Counted from the first letter of the stretch, positions 51,342-60,024 are shown. The stretch: 64,000 bases of DNA from Kribbella sp. VKM Ac-2568 (GCF_004345365.1 NZ_SLVF01000003.1:682001-746000), one strand, 5' to 3'. The notes: generated by a model from the letters alone, not told the origin. Numbers and translations: made by a program.

Positions 51342-51944
51342 ATGAACACCGAGGACATGAACACCGGGGAGAAGACCTGGCGGGTCGGCGAGCTCGCCAC
51401 CGCGACCGGGTTGAGCGTCCGGGCTCTGCATCACTACGACGAGATCGGCCTGCTGCGACCGTCCGAGCGGACCACCGCCGGCCACCGCCTGTACTCCGGA
51501 ACCGACGTCCGCAGGTTGCACCGGATCGTCGCCTTGCGGGGATTCGGGCTCTCGCTGGCCGAGGTCGGGCAGGTGCTCGACGGTGAGCTGGGGGATCCAC
51601 GGGAGCTCGTCCGCAAGCAGCTCGAGCAACTGGAGGAGCAGCTCGAGGTGGCGAACCGGCTGCGCACCCGGCTTCTCGGTGTTCTGGACGGCCTCGACCA
51701 GGCGGTGGAGCCGTCCACGGACAAGTTGATCGACCTGATCGAAGGGATGACCGCGATGCGACGAGCACTGACGGCAGAAGAACTGGAAGAGATGTCCGAG
51801 CGGCGTCGCCAGGCATGGGAGGCGATGACGCCGGAGGAGCGCGCGGCGGCCGACGAGGCCCGGCGGCAGTGGCGCGACGGAATGTCCGCGGAGGAGCTGG
51901 CCGAGGTCGAGGAGCGACGACGGGCGATGCTCCCGCAGCAATGA
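51342..51944 (+). CDS. MerR-family regulator
   Basis: 200 residues. The MerR DNA-binding domain is complete (WRVGELATATGLSVRALHHYDEIGLLRPSERT, RLYSGTDVRRLHRIVALRGFG), then a dimerisation helix (LEQLEEQLEVANRLRTRLL). The C-terminus is charged and helical with repeated EEL/ERR text (EELEEMSERRRQAWEAMTPEE) and resembles the TipAS-like linker region without the full ligand-binding domain. The promoter dyad upstream suggests autoregulation. Effector unknown. Confidence 0.87.
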   Translation: MNTEDMNTGEKTWRVGELATATGLSVRALHHYDEIGLLRPSERTTAGHRLYSGTDVRRLHRIVALRGFGLSLAEVGQVLDGELGDPRELVRKQLEQLEEQLEVANRLRTRLLGVLDGLDQAVEPSTDKLIDLIEGMTAMRRALTAEELEEMSERRRQAWEAMTPEERAAADEARRQWRDGMSAEELAEVEERRRAMLPQQ

Positions 51945-52010
51945 ACCCCCGGTAATCCGCAGCGCCGAGTGTCGAGTGCAGGGCGCTGCGGACTACGGGA
52001 GACTGCAGGG

Positions 52011-52550
52011 GTGGAGTTCGATACAGTGGTACTGGCGGGCGGCCGGTCTACCCGATTCGGCGGAGTGGACAAGGCGCTGCTGGTACTGGACGGGATCTCG
52101 CTTCTCGATCGGGTGCTGACGGCAACGATCGCGGCTAAGTCCACGGTGGTGGTCGGTCCGGTGCGGCACACGTACCGGGCCGTCGAGTGGACTCTCGAGG
52201 ATCCACCGTCGGGTGGCCCGGTGGCGGGCATCGCCGCAGGTGTCGCGAAAGGCGCAGCACCCCTGATCGTGGTGGTCTCGTGCGACCTGCCGTGGATCAC
52301 GAAGGACGATGTGACACGCCTGGTCGAGGGACTCGGCGAGCACGACGGCTTCGGACTGCTCGACACCGATGGCCGGGAGCAACGCCTGGCCGCGGCGTAC
52401 CGGCGTACGGCGTTGGTCGACGCGTTGCGGAGGATCGGGGATCCGCGGGACCAGTCGGCGCGACGGCTCTTCGCGGGGCTCGACCTGGCCTGGTCCGAGC
52501 CGACCCGCGCGGGCGACGACGTCGACACCTGGTCCGACTTCGACGACTGA
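52011..52550 (+). CDS. mobA: Molybdenum cofactor guanylyltransferase
   Basis: 179 residues from GTG 52011. It attaches GMP to molybdopterin to form the bis-MGD cofactor. The nucleotide-binding N-terminus VVLAGGRSTRFGGVDKALL is diagnostic; LEDPPSGGPVAGIAAGV and VVVSCDLPWITKDDVTRL follow. The protein is close to the family length. No other molybdenum genes are in the window, and a broken phosphotransferase lies immediately downstream. Confidence 0.86.
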   Translation: MEFDTVVLAGGRSTRFGGVDKALLVLDGISLLDRVLTATIAAKSTVVVGPVRHTYRAVEWTLEDPPSGGPVAGIAAGVAKGAAPLIVVVSCDLPWITKDDVTRLVEGLGEHDGFGLLDTDGREQRLAAAYRRTALVDALRRIGDPRDQSARRLFAGLDLAWSEPTRAGDDVDTWSDFDD

Positions 52551-52553
52551 CCC

Positions 52554-52880
52554 GCGAATTCGACGAGCTGCAAGGCGATCCCGTACTGCGCGAGGACATC
52601 ACCCAGTACGTCGAACAGCACGCCGGGGTATTCGCGGCAGCGACAACACCAACGCATTGCCACAACGACTTCCACGAAGGCAACGTGCTCGTGGATCCCA
52701 CGACCTGGCAGGTGAACGGCTTCATCGACGTGGAGAACGCGATCGCCGCCGATCCCTTGATGGACCTCGCTCTAGCGGCTCTACCATTCACTGGAACTAT
52801 GGGACTGGTTCAGGTCGATAGGCACCGTCGATCCACTCGACAGCATCGCCGGCGACCTGGCCGCGATCGTCCTGAGCTGA
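52554..52880 (+). pseudogene. Broken aminoglycoside phosphotransferase gene
   Basis: The plus frame after mobA reads REFDELQGDPVLREDITQYV, then HCHNDFHEGNVLVDPTTW and GFIDVENAIAADPLMDLA, the catalytic and metal loops of an APH-type kinase (HND in place of HGD). The frame is lost near 52790; in the next frame DWFRSIGTVDPLDSIAGDLA reaches a TGA at 52878-52880, the expected C-terminus. The N-terminal half is absent. Not functional as it stands. Confidence 0.7.
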
Positions 52881-52941
52881 CCACCCGGACCGACACGGGC
52901 GAGCGATGGGGAAGCGCGGACGACGCAGTACCGTGGCCACC

Positions 52942-53919
52942 ATGCGAGCTGTCGTTTGTGAGGGTGCCGGTGGCGTCGAGGTCCTGAAGGTCGCCGAGAT
53001 CGAGGATCCCACCCCGGCGCGGGACGAGGTCGTCATCGACGTGGTCGCCGCCGGCGTGAACCGCGCGGACCTGCTGCAGCGGCAGGGCCACTATCCGCCG
53101 CCGCCCGGTGCGCCCGGCACGATCGGCCTCGAAGTGTCCGGCACGATCTCCGAGGTCGGCGCCGACGTCGAAGGCTGGTCCGTCGGCGACGAGGTGTGCG
53201 CGCTGCTCGCGGGCGGCGGGTATGCCGAGAAGGTGGCCGTGCCCGCGCCGCAGGTGATGCCGAAGCCGGACGGCCTGGACCTGGTCAGCGCGGCCGCGCT
53301 GCCCGAGGCGGTCGCGACGGTCTGGTCGAACGTGTTCATGGCCGCCCACCTCAAGGATGGCGAGACGCTGCTGGTGCACGGCGGCTCCTCCGGGATCGGT
53401 ACGACGGCGATCCAGCTCGCCGTCGCGCACGGCGCGCGGGTGCTCTGTACGGTCGGCAACGCGGAGAAGATGGAGTTCTGCACCCGGCTCGGCGCCGACG
53501 TGGCGATCAACTACAAGGAAGCCGAGTGGGCCTCGGTGGTCAGCGAAGCGACCGGTAAGGCCGGCGCCGACGTGATCCTCGACATCATGGGCGCGAAGTA
53601 CCTGCAGGACAACGTGAAGTCATTGGCCTTCGACGGCCGGCTGGTCGTGATCGGCATGCAGGGTGGTACCAAGGGCGAACTGGATCTAGGCCGGCTGATG
53701 AGCCGCCGCGGCCTGGTCACCGGGACTGGGCTGCGGTCCCGGTCGGTGCTGGACAAGGGCGGGATTCTCGCCGAGGTGGTCGCACACGTCTGGCCGCTGG
53801 TCGAGGCGAGGAAGGTGCGGCCGATCATCCACCGCACCTTCCCGCTCGAAGCCGTCGCCCAGGCCCACGAGACCCTCGAACAGTCGAATCACATCGGCAA
53901 GGTCCTGCTCACCCTCTGA
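52942..53919 (+). CDS. NAD(P)H-quinone oxidoreductase (zinc-independent MDR, PIG3-like)
   Basis: 325 residues. An N-terminal GroES-like domain (RAVVCEGAGGVEVLKVAE, VNRADLLQRQGHYPPPPG) and an NADPH-binding Rossmann domain (LLVHGGSSGIGTTAIQLA; VINYK-type AINYKEAEW) form the quinone-oxidoreductase MDR pattern. No zinc ligands are present. No ribosome site precedes the ATG at 52942; TACCGT lies seven bases upstream (52929-52934), which suggests leaderless transcription. Confidence 0.88.
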   Translation: MRAVVCEGAGGVEVLKVAEIEDPTPARDEVVIDVVAAGVNRADLLQRQGHYPPPPGAPGTIGLEVSGTISEVGADVEGWSVGDEVCALLAGGGYAEKVAVPAPQVMPKPDGLDLVSAAALPEAVATVWSNVFMAAHLKDGETLLVHGGSSGIGTTAIQLAVAHGARVLCTVGNAEKMEFCTRLGADVAINYKEAEWASVVSEATGKAGADVILDIMGAKYLQDNVKSLAFDGRLVVIGMQGGTKGELDLGRLMSRRGLVTGTGLRSRSVLDKGGILAEVVAHVWPLVEARKVRPIIHRTFPLEAVAQAHETLEQSNHIGKVLLTL

Positions 53920-53972
53920 CCTGTTCACCCTCTGGCCTCCTCACCGCCGGCATCGTCACCACGCCGCACCTG

Positions 53973-54392
53973 CTACTGCGCCGTGGGGACGTTGGCGGCG
54001 AGCCACTCGGGGTCCGGCGCGACCAGTTGGATCACGTCGAGCCAGGTGCCCTCGGGGTCGCGGACGTAGAAGTGCCGCTGGCCCCACGGTTCGGTGACCA
54101 CCTCGCCCTCCAGTTCCACGCCGGCCTCGGTGAGCGCCTGCGCGACCTTGTCGGCGTCGTCGACGACGAAGCCGAAGATGTTGGTGCTGTCCTTCGTGGC
54201 CGACACCGCGGCCGGCACCGAGGCGTGGCCCCGCTCGGAGATCGCCAGTTCCCAGTCCGCCTCGCCGCGGCGAAGACAGATGAACCAGCCGAGGTCGATG
54301 GTGAGCTGCAGGTCGAAGTGCTGCTGGTAGAAGGCGGCGACCTCCGCCGGGCGCGAGGTGACGACCGTCGCGCCGAATGCTGCGGGTAACAT
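53973..54392 (-). CDS. VOC-family (glyoxalase-like) protein
   Basis: 139 residues, two beta-alpha-beta-beta-beta modules: VVTSRPAEVAAFYQQHFDL, then FGFVVDDADKVAQALTEAGVEL and RHFYVRDPEGTWLDVIQLV. Such proteins are metal-dependent dioxygenases, lyases or antibiotic-binding proteins; the function here is unknown. It is divergent from a TetR gene with a strong operator between, so TetR probably controls it. Confidence 0.83.
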   Translation of the reverse strand: MLPAAFGATVVTSRPAEVAAFYQQHFDLQLTIDLGWFICLRRGEADWELAISERGHASVPAAVSATKDSTNIFGFVVDDADKVAQALTEAGVELEGEVVTEPWGQRHFYVRDPEGTWLDVIQLVAPDPEWLAANVPTAQ

Positions 54393-54407
54393 CCTGACTC
54401 CTGACTA

Positions 54408-54441
54408 CTACATCTGTCGTGGTTTAGTACGACAGTTGTAG
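54408..54441. promoter_or_regulatory. TetR operator between VOC and TetR genes
   Basis: CTACATCTGTCGT (54408-54420) and ACGACAGTTGTAG (54429-54441) form 13-bp arms with one mismatch and an eight-base centre. The dyad lies in the 72-base divergent promoter region and overlaps the likely -35 of the TetR gene (its -10 TAGGCT is at 54453-54458, six bases before the ATG). Confidence 0.72.
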
Positions 54442-54464
54442 TGGATAGCTGCTAGGCTTGTCAA

Positions 54465-55037
54465 ATGCCGAGAAACCCCGAACGCCGCACCCAGCTGGCC
54501 GACGCGGGCCTGGCCGTCCTGGCCGAGTCAGGCGCCCGCGGGCTGACCCATCGCGCGGTCGACGCCGCGGCCGGACTCCCGGCCGGCACCGCCTCGAACT
54601 ACTTCCGCACTCGCGACGCCCTGCTCGGCGCGCTCGGCGAACGCATCTTCGAGCGGCTCGCGCCGGACGACGCAGTACTGGCCCCGCTGGCCGAGCGAGA
54701 GCCGTCCGTGGACCTCGTCGTCGACTACGTCAACTACATCGTCGAGCGGCTGTTGAAGCGACCCGAGTTGTCCCTTGCGCTCTTCGAGCTGCGACTGGAG
54801 GCGGCTCGCCGCCCAGGGCTGAACGAGATCCTGTCCCGCACGCTGCAGCAGGGCTTCGACACCGACGTCTCGTTCCACGTCCAGGCCGGGCTGCCGGGCG
54901 GCGCCGAGGAGGTCCGCCTGCTGCACTTCGCCATCGAAGGCCTCGTCCTCGACCAGCTAACCCCGGGCACCGGCCGCCGCTACGACGTCGACGCCGTCAC
55001 CGCCCGCCTCGTCCGCCGGCTGGTCCGCGAGGACTAG
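54465..55037 (+). CDS. TetR-family regulator
   Basis: 190 residues. HTH: RTQLADAGLAVLAESGARGLTHRAVDAAA and PAGTASNYFRTRDALL. The C-terminal domain has LLKRPELSLALFELRLEAARR, seen in TetR_C-type proteins. A dyad upstream suggests autoregulation and control of the divergent VOC gene. The promoter and start spacing suggest leaderless transcription. Confidence 0.86.
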   Translation: MPRNPERRTQLADAGLAVLAESGARGLTHRAVDAAAGLPAGTASNYFRTRDALLGALGERIFERLAPDDAVLAPLAEREPSVDLVVDYVNYIVERLLKRPELSLALFELRLEAARRPGLNEILSRTLQQGFDTDVSFHVQAGLPGGAEEVRLLHFAIEGLVLDQLTPGTGRRYDVDAVTARLVRRLVRED

Positions 55038-55137
55038 GACCAAGGCACTAGTTGCACAAGGCATCAGCCTGTACTGCGCCTCGCCGCCCGCGCCGCGTTC
55101 GCGGTACCGGAGCGTGCTGGGCGCTACCGTCAGCAAC

Positions 55138-55728
55138 ATGACTGGCGCAGAGCGGGGTCGGCGCGGCGTGCACGTGCTCGAAGCAGTGGTCGACGTGATC
55201 GCCGAACGCGGACTCGAAGCCGCCACCATGCGCAACGTAGCTGCCGCGGCAGAGATCTCGCTGGCCCAGGTCCAGTACTACTTCCGCAGCAAGGACGACC
55301 TCGTCGCGGCGGCCTTCCAGCACGTCACCGAGTCGTTCGACACGAAGCTGGCGACGGTTGATCTGTCCGGCCCAGCCCGCAAGGTCCTCCGCGAGGCGCT
55401 GGAGCTCTGGCTCCCGATCGACGAATCCCGTGCCCGCGACGCCCGGGTCTGGCTGGCCTTCAGCGCGGCCGCAGCGACCTCGCCGGCGCTGCAGGAGATC
55501 GCCGCGGCGACCGACAACGAACTCCGCGTCGCATTCGCCCGCCTCCTCGACGCGGCGGCCGCCGACGGCGAACTGCCTGAGGTCTCGGACACCGAGGCCG
55601 AGGCCGCTCTACTCCTCGCGGTCGTCGACGGCCTGGTCGTCCAGGGGCTCGCACTCCCCGAGTACGCCCGCTCTCACTTCCTCGCCACCTCACTCGACGC
55701 CCACCTCACCCGCCTCTTCACTCCATAA
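55138..55728 (+). CDS. TetR-family regulator
   Basis: 196 residues from ATG 55138. HTH: HVLEAVVDVIAERGLEAATMRNVAAAAEISL and VQYYFRSKDDLVAAAF; the ligand domain (LELWLPIDESRARDARVWLAF) is of the BetI-like TetR_C_6 type. TACCGT lies at 55125-55130, seven bases before the ATG, the same arrangement as at 52929. The target is unknown; the next gene, PadR, starts 62 bases downstream on the same strand. Confidence 0.84.
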   Translation: MTGAERGRRGVHVLEAVVDVIAERGLEAATMRNVAAAAEISLAQVQYYFRSKDDLVAAAFQHVTESFDTKLATVDLSGPARKVLREALELWLPIDESRARDARVWLAFSAAAATSPALQEIAAATDNELRVAFARLLDAAAADGELPEVSDTEAEAALLLAVVDGLVVQGLALPEYARSHFLATSLDAHLTRLFTP

Positions 55729-55762
55729 CCTCCCCAGCCCGGGAGCAACCCCATTGACCAGT

Positions 55763-55790
55763 GGATACTGAGTATGCATACTCAGTATCC
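55763..55790 (+). promoter_or_regulatory. Perfect 28-bp palindrome, PadR operator
   Basis: GGATACTGAGTATG (55763-55776) and CATACTCAGTATCC (55777-55790) are exact reverse complements with no spacer. The palindrome ends directly against the padR start codon. TTGACC at 55754-55759 and CATACT at 55777-55782 are a plausible promoter with a 17-base spacer, so the operator covers the -10 and the transcript would be leaderless. Confidence 0.82.
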
Positions 55791-56411
55791 ATGTCGATCA
55801 AGCACGGACTACTGGCGCTGCTCCGCGCGGAGCCGAAGTACGGCTACCAGCTGCGAGGAGAGTTCGAGGCGGCGACCGGGTCGACCTGGCCGCTGAACAT
55901 CGGGCAGGTCTACACGACGCTGACCCGGCTGGAACGGGACGGCTTCGTCCAGCCCGCCAGCGGCGAGGGCGACGGCGACGGGCGGTCGCGGTACGAGATC
56001 ACCGACGCCGGGCGGGCCGAGCTGGCGAGCTGGTTCCAGACGCCGGTGACGCGCGAGACACGGCCGCGGGACGAGCTGGCGATCAAGCTGGCCCTCGCGC
56101 TCGCAGTACCAGGGGTGGACGTGACTGCGGTAGTGCAGCGGCAGCGGACTTCGACGATGGAGTCGCTGCAGGAGCTGACCCGGCTGAAGCGCGGCAGCCG
56201 GGACGGCGACATCTCCTGGCTGCTCGTGCTCGAGTCGATGATCTTCGCGGCCGAGGCCGAGATCCGCTGGCTTGACCACTGCGAGGCGATGCTCGCCCGC
56301 CGTCGGCGTACCAGCGGCACCGAAGACCATCGCGGCGGCACCCAAGACCAATCAGCCGGTACGCCGGAGGCGACCGGGCAGAGCCAGCACGAACTGGGGG
56401 CGCAACGATGA
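55791..56411 (+). CDS. PadR-family regulator
   Basis: 206 residues. The winged helix is KHGLLALLRAEPKYGYQLRGEFEA, IGQVYTTLTRLERDGFV and RYEITDAGRAEL; the C-terminal PadR dimerisation helix spans about 100-170. The tail from 170 on is a disordered Gly/Gln/Thr-rich extension. It overlaps the ABC ATPase gene by four bases, so it controls the exporter operon in which it is first, through the palindrome upstream. Confidence 0.9.
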   Translation: MSIKHGLLALLRAEPKYGYQLRGEFEAATGSTWPLNIGQVYTTLTRLERDGFVQPASGEGDGDGRSRYEITDAGRAELASWFQTPVTRETRPRDELAIKLALALAVPGVDVTAVVQRQRTSTMESLQELTRLKRGSRDGDISWLLVLESMIFAAEAEIRWLDHCEAMLARRRRTSGTEDHRGGTQDQSAGTPEATGQSQHELGAQR

Positions 56412-57127
56412 GCACGGTCCTGGACATCCGCAATCTCACCCGGGTACACGGCAGCGGCGAACAGGCCGTCCACGCACTCCGCGGCGTCGACCTGGCAGTG
56501 GCCTCCGGCGAACTGGTCGCCGTGATGGGCCCGTCCGGCTCCGGCAAGTCCACGCTGCTCACCTGTGCGGGAGGGCTCGACCAGCCGACCGCGGGCGAGA
56601 TCCTGATCGACGGCAACGACCTGACCACGCTGAGCCGTAACGCGGTGGCCGCCCTTCGCCGGCGCCGGATCGGATACGTCTTCCAGGACTTCAACCTGAT
56701 CCCCGCGCTCACCGCGGTCGAGAACGTCGCCCTGCCGCTCGAACTCGACGGCACCCGCGCCCGCGCGGCCCGCAAGTACGCCGAGGCGGCCCTGCTGGAG
56801 GTCGCCATCCCCGAGCTGGCGGACCGATTTCCGGATGACATGTCGGGCGGTCAGCGTCAGCGGCTGGCGATCGCCCGGGCCATCGTCGGTGAGCGTGGGC
56901 TCCTTCTCGCGGATGAGCCCACCGGTGCGCTCGACTCGGACACCGGCGAGGCGGTTCTCCAGCTTCTCCGCGACCGGTGTGACCAGCACGGCATCGGCGG
57001 GGTTCTCGTCACCCACGACGCGCGGCACGCCGCCTGGGCCGACCGCGTCGTCTACCTGCGCGATGGCGTCCTGGTAGGCCAGTCCGGCCCGCTCCCCGAG
57101 GCCGACATCCTGCTGGAAACTCACTGA
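56408..57127 (+). CDS. ABC transporter ATP-binding protein (MacB/LolD type)
   Basis: 239 residues: Walker A GPSGSGKSTL, Q-loop VFQDFNLIPALTAVENV, signature MSGGQRQRLAIARAI, Walker B LLLADEPTGALDS. This is the ATPase of FtsX-type exporters. ATGA overlap with padR and one-base overlap with the permease gene show a coupled operon. It likely exports an antimicrobial or lipid-like molecule that PadR senses. Confidence 0.93.
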   Translation: MSTVLDIRNLTRVHGSGEQAVHALRGVDLAVASGELVAVMGPSGSGKSTLLTCAGGLDQPTAGEILIDGNDLTTLSRNAVAALRRRRIGYVFQDFNLIPALTAVENVALPLELDGTRARAARKYAEAALLEVAIPELADRFPDDMSGGQRQRLAIARAIVGERGLLLADEPTGALDSDTGEAVLQLLRDRCDQHGIGGVLVTHDARHAAWADRVVYLRDGVLVGQSGPLPEADILLETH

Positions 57128-59772
57128 TGGCCAGCTGGGGACCACCGCTGCGGATCGCCCGTCGAACGATCCGCCGCTCGCTGGGGAGAACTCTGCTCGT
57201 CGCGGCCCTGATCGGCGTACCGGTGCTCGCCGCGTCCTGGATCGGCCTGATCGACCGGGCCGCCAACCCGACCGGTGAGCTGCTCGCGAAGACGACCATT
57301 GGCCAGGCGGACGCACGGCTGACCGTCACGCCGTACAGCAAGTCCAGCCCGCTACCGGAGCGGCCCTCGCTCGACTGGGGAGAGCCAGGCCCGGCTCCGG
57401 GGATCGAGGAGCCGGATCGCGACCCCACCAAGGTCGATCCGCTCACGCTGCTGCCGACCGGCAGCAAGGTGGCCCGGCCGCTGCTCCTGGGCAACACCGT
57501 CGACGTCCACGGGCCGGAGACGGACACCACCGTCGGGCTCACCATCGGCGACGGCCAGAACGAGCTGACCGCCGGCACCTTCAAGCTCGACCAGGGACGG
57601 ATGCCGGCCAAGGCTGATGAGGTCGCGATCTCACCGAGCCTGGCGAAGTACCTCAACCTGCTCGACGGCGGCGAACTGCGGGCGGATGCGACCCTGATCA
57701 CCGCGAAGGACCAGAAGTTCACGGTCGTCGGGGTGACCAGGAGCTTGCAGGATCCCAACACCGGAACGATGTTCGCCACTCCGGACACCCCGCTGACCAA
57801 GCCGGACCCGGCCACCAGCGTTCAGTACCTGGTCGATCTGCCGGACTCGGCCGACCCTGACGCGCTGAGCGACAAGCTGGTCGGCCAGGGTGCCTTGCTG
57901 TTGCCAAGGGCAAACATCGTCGATCCGCCGCCCTCGATGTACAGCAACAGCCAGGACGCGGGCGCGACAGCGGTGATGGCGCTGGTGATCGGCTTCGGCA
58001 TCCTCGAGATCGTCCTGCTCGCCGGTACTGCGTTCGCAGTCGGCGCCAGGCGGCAGACCCGCGAGCTCGGCCTGGTCACAGCGGCAGGCGGCACCCCTCG
58101 CGACGTACGGCGAGTCGTCCTGATGCAAGGGCTTTTCGCGGGCATCATCGGCGCGGGAAGCGGCGTCATCCTGGCCCTGGTGGCCGTGTTCGCCGGCAAG
58201 CCCCTGTGGGAGCGGATGTTGTCGATGGTGTTCGTCGGCCGGCAGATCCCCTGGCCGAACCTCGTCGCGGTCGCGGCGCTCGGGGCGCTGGCAGGCCTCG
58301 CGGCGTCGATCGTTCCCGCGATCAGCGCCGGTCGGCAGACGCCGATGGCCGCCCTGGCCGGGCGGTTCACCGTTGTGGCCGGTTCGGCCCGGCTCCGCAA
58401 GCCTGCCGTGATCCTGCTCGTGGCCGGCGTCGCGTCCACACTTCTCGGCAACGTGTGGATGGCGGCAGCGCTCGAGACCGCCCGTAAGAACGCCGCCAAC
58501 GTCGACTACCAGGTGACGATCACACCGACCGGCCCGATCGCGATGGTTCTGGTGGGTATCACCGCGTCGATCATCGCGCTGGTCTGGATGCTGCCGAACC
58601 TGGTCGCCAAGACCGCGGGGCTGGCGAGGATCCTGCCGCTCAGCGGAAGACTCGCACTGCGGGATGCCGCTCGTCACCGGCACCGCACCGGCCCGGCCAC
58701 CGCGGCGATCATGATGGCCGTCGCGGCCACGGCGGCGATCGTCTTCGCCGCCTCCAACGCGATCGCCGCGGAGGCCAAGGACTACGTTCCCGCCGCCCGG
58801 CACGGCGACGCCGTACTCCGTGCGGAGCAGAGCTCGGAGGGTCTGATGGCGTCCTCGCCACCGCAGACCCAGAAGGTGGCCGGGCTGCTGCCGGTCGAGG
58901 CTCGCTACGACCTCGGCTCGGTGTCCCTGCCGGGCGCCAAGGCGAATGGCGGCTACCTGCCCACCCTGATGGCCATCGGACCACCCGGAATGGAGGGCAC
59001 GGTGGGCTATCCCCTGCTCGTGATCGATCCGGAGTACGTCGCCAGGTTCGACGACTACGGGAAGCAGGCCGCGGAGGCGCTCCGGGCGGGGAAGATCGTG
59101 GTCCAACGGCCCGAGATGCTGGCCAGCGGGTCGGTCAAGGTGACCTCCGACGACGACTACGACGGCAAGAAGTCCTTCGGTCATGCGGCGGTCGCGATCG
59201 CAGGTCCACCGAGGATCAGCGCGCTGCAGCAGTCCTCGCTGATCAGTCCCGAAGCGGCTCGCAAGCTCGGCACCGTCCGGGTGTACGAGACGCAGTTCGA
59301 GCTGAAGCGCGAGCCGACCGACAGCGAACTGGCGGCTGTGGCGAAGGTGCTGGGACACGACGACCTGCTGACGATCGAGAAGGGTTACCGGAGTCCGGCG
59401 CGGCTCTGGTTCCTCGGTCTGATCGGTGCCGCGACGGTGGTCACGCTGCTCGGTGTCGCGATCTCGGTCTCGCTGTCCGCGGCGGAGGGGCGCGCGGACC
59501 TCGCGACCCTGGCCGCGGTCGGAGCGCCGCCGCGACGCCGCCGGAACCTGGCCGCCGCGCAGGCCTGGGTGCTCGGCCAGCTCGGTTGTGTGCTCGGGGT
59601 CGGCATCGGTGCGCTGTACGGCTACACCGCGCACGCGGCCTTCGGTTCGCCGCACTTCATGGTGCCGTGGCAGGAGATCGGCGGCATCGTGATCGTCGTG
59701 CCGCTGTTCGCCGGACTGCTGGCCTGGCTGCTGACCAGGTCGCGGCTGCCGATGGTCCGCAGGGTGGACTGA
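57127..59772 (+). CDS. ABC transporter permease (FtsX family)
   Basis: 881 residues. An N-terminal helix (TLLVAALIGVPVLAASWIGL) leads into a large extracellular domain (about 45-280), then three FtsX helices (AVMALVIGFGILEIVLLAGTAFAVG onward), a central helical region, a second extracellular domain (about 560-740) and final helices (LIGAATVVTLLGVAISVSL, LFAGLLAWLL). This is the duplicated form of an antimicrobial-peptide or toxin exporter. It works with the preceding ATPase. Confidence 0.87.
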   Translation: MASWGPPLRIARRTIRRSLGRTLLVAALIGVPVLAASWIGLIDRAANPTGELLAKTTIGQADARLTVTPYSKSSPLPERPSLDWGEPGPAPGIEEPDRDPTKVDPLTLLPTGSKVARPLLLGNTVDVHGPETDTTVGLTIGDGQNELTAGTFKLDQGRMPAKADEVAISPSLAKYLNLLDGGELRADATLITAKDQKFTVVGVTRSLQDPNTGTMFATPDTPLTKPDPATSVQYLVDLPDSADPDALSDKLVGQGALLLPRANIVDPPPSMYSNSQDAGATAVMALVIGFGILEIVLLAGTAFAVGARRQTRELGLVTAAGGTPRDVRRVVLMQGLFAGIIGAGSGVILALVAVFAGKPLWERMLSMVFVGRQIPWPNLVAVAALGALAGLAASIVPAISAGRQTPMAALAGRFTVVAGSARLRKPAVILLVAGVASTLLGNVWMAAALETARKNAANVDYQVTITPTGPIAMVLVGITASIIALVWMLPNLVAKTAGLARILPLSGRLALRDAARHRHRTGPATAAIMMAVAATAAIVFAASNAIAAEAKDYVPAARHGDAVLRAEQSSEGLMASSPPQTQKVAGLLPVEARYDLGSVSLPGAKANGGYLPTLMAIGPPGMEGTVGYPLLVIDPEYVARFDDYGKQAAEALRAGKIVVQRPEMLASGSVKVTSDDDYDGKKSFGHAAVAIAGPPRISALQQSSLISPEAARKLGTVRVYETQFELKREPTDSELAAVAKVLGHDDLLTIEKGYRSPARLWFLGLIGAATVVTLLGVAISVSLSAAEGRADLATLAAVGAPPRRRRNLAAAQAWVLGQLGCVLGVGIGALYGYTAHAAFGSPHFMVPWQEIGGIVIVVPLFAGLLAWLLTRSRLPMVRRVD

Positions 59773-59795
59773 GGTCAGATCGGGGGTCTCTCCTT

Positions 59796-59825
59796 GCCTA
59801 GGGCAGCCGATTGGTTGCCCTAGGC
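59796..59825. terminator. Hairpin between the permease and a small convergent gene
   Basis: GCCTAGGGCA (59796-59805) and TGCCCTAGGC (59816-59825) form a perfect 10-bp stem; GGTCTCT and AGAGACC further out extend the symmetry. The right arm overlaps the stop codon of the minus-strand gene at 59820. It probably serves both directions. Confidence 0.65.
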
Positions 59826-59999
59826 ATCAAAAGACGTAGAGACCCTGGCCAGCTCAGGGTGCGCGACGGGGTGCAGCGGAGTGCTGGTCACCCGCCACTC
59901 GCCGCAGGCGCACTGCTGGTAGCTGATCAATCCCTCGCTGACAGGGTGGGAGGACGCCACCCTCCAACTGTGCCGGTGAGCTTCTTCTCTGGTGGTCAT
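59820..59999 (-). CDS. Small hypothetical protein
   Basis: 59 residues from ATG 59999. HSWRVASSHPVSEGLISYQQCACGEWRV shows a pattern (x-H-x-W-R-x-x-S...S-E-G...C-x-C-G) seen in small actinobacterial proteins that may bind metal through His/Cys. Divergent from the CGNR gene, with a 25-base gap. Low certainty because of size. Confidence 0.5.
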   Translation of the reverse strand: MTTREEAHRHSWRVASSHPVSEGLISYQQCACGEWRVTSTPLHPVAHPELARVSTSFDA

Positions 60000-60024
60000 G
60001 CGCCCATCATGATGTAATGGCATT

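Noticed and set aside
57631..59655. 674-residue minus-strand frame opposite the FtsX permease
   Set aside because: Same GC artefact; no motifs.
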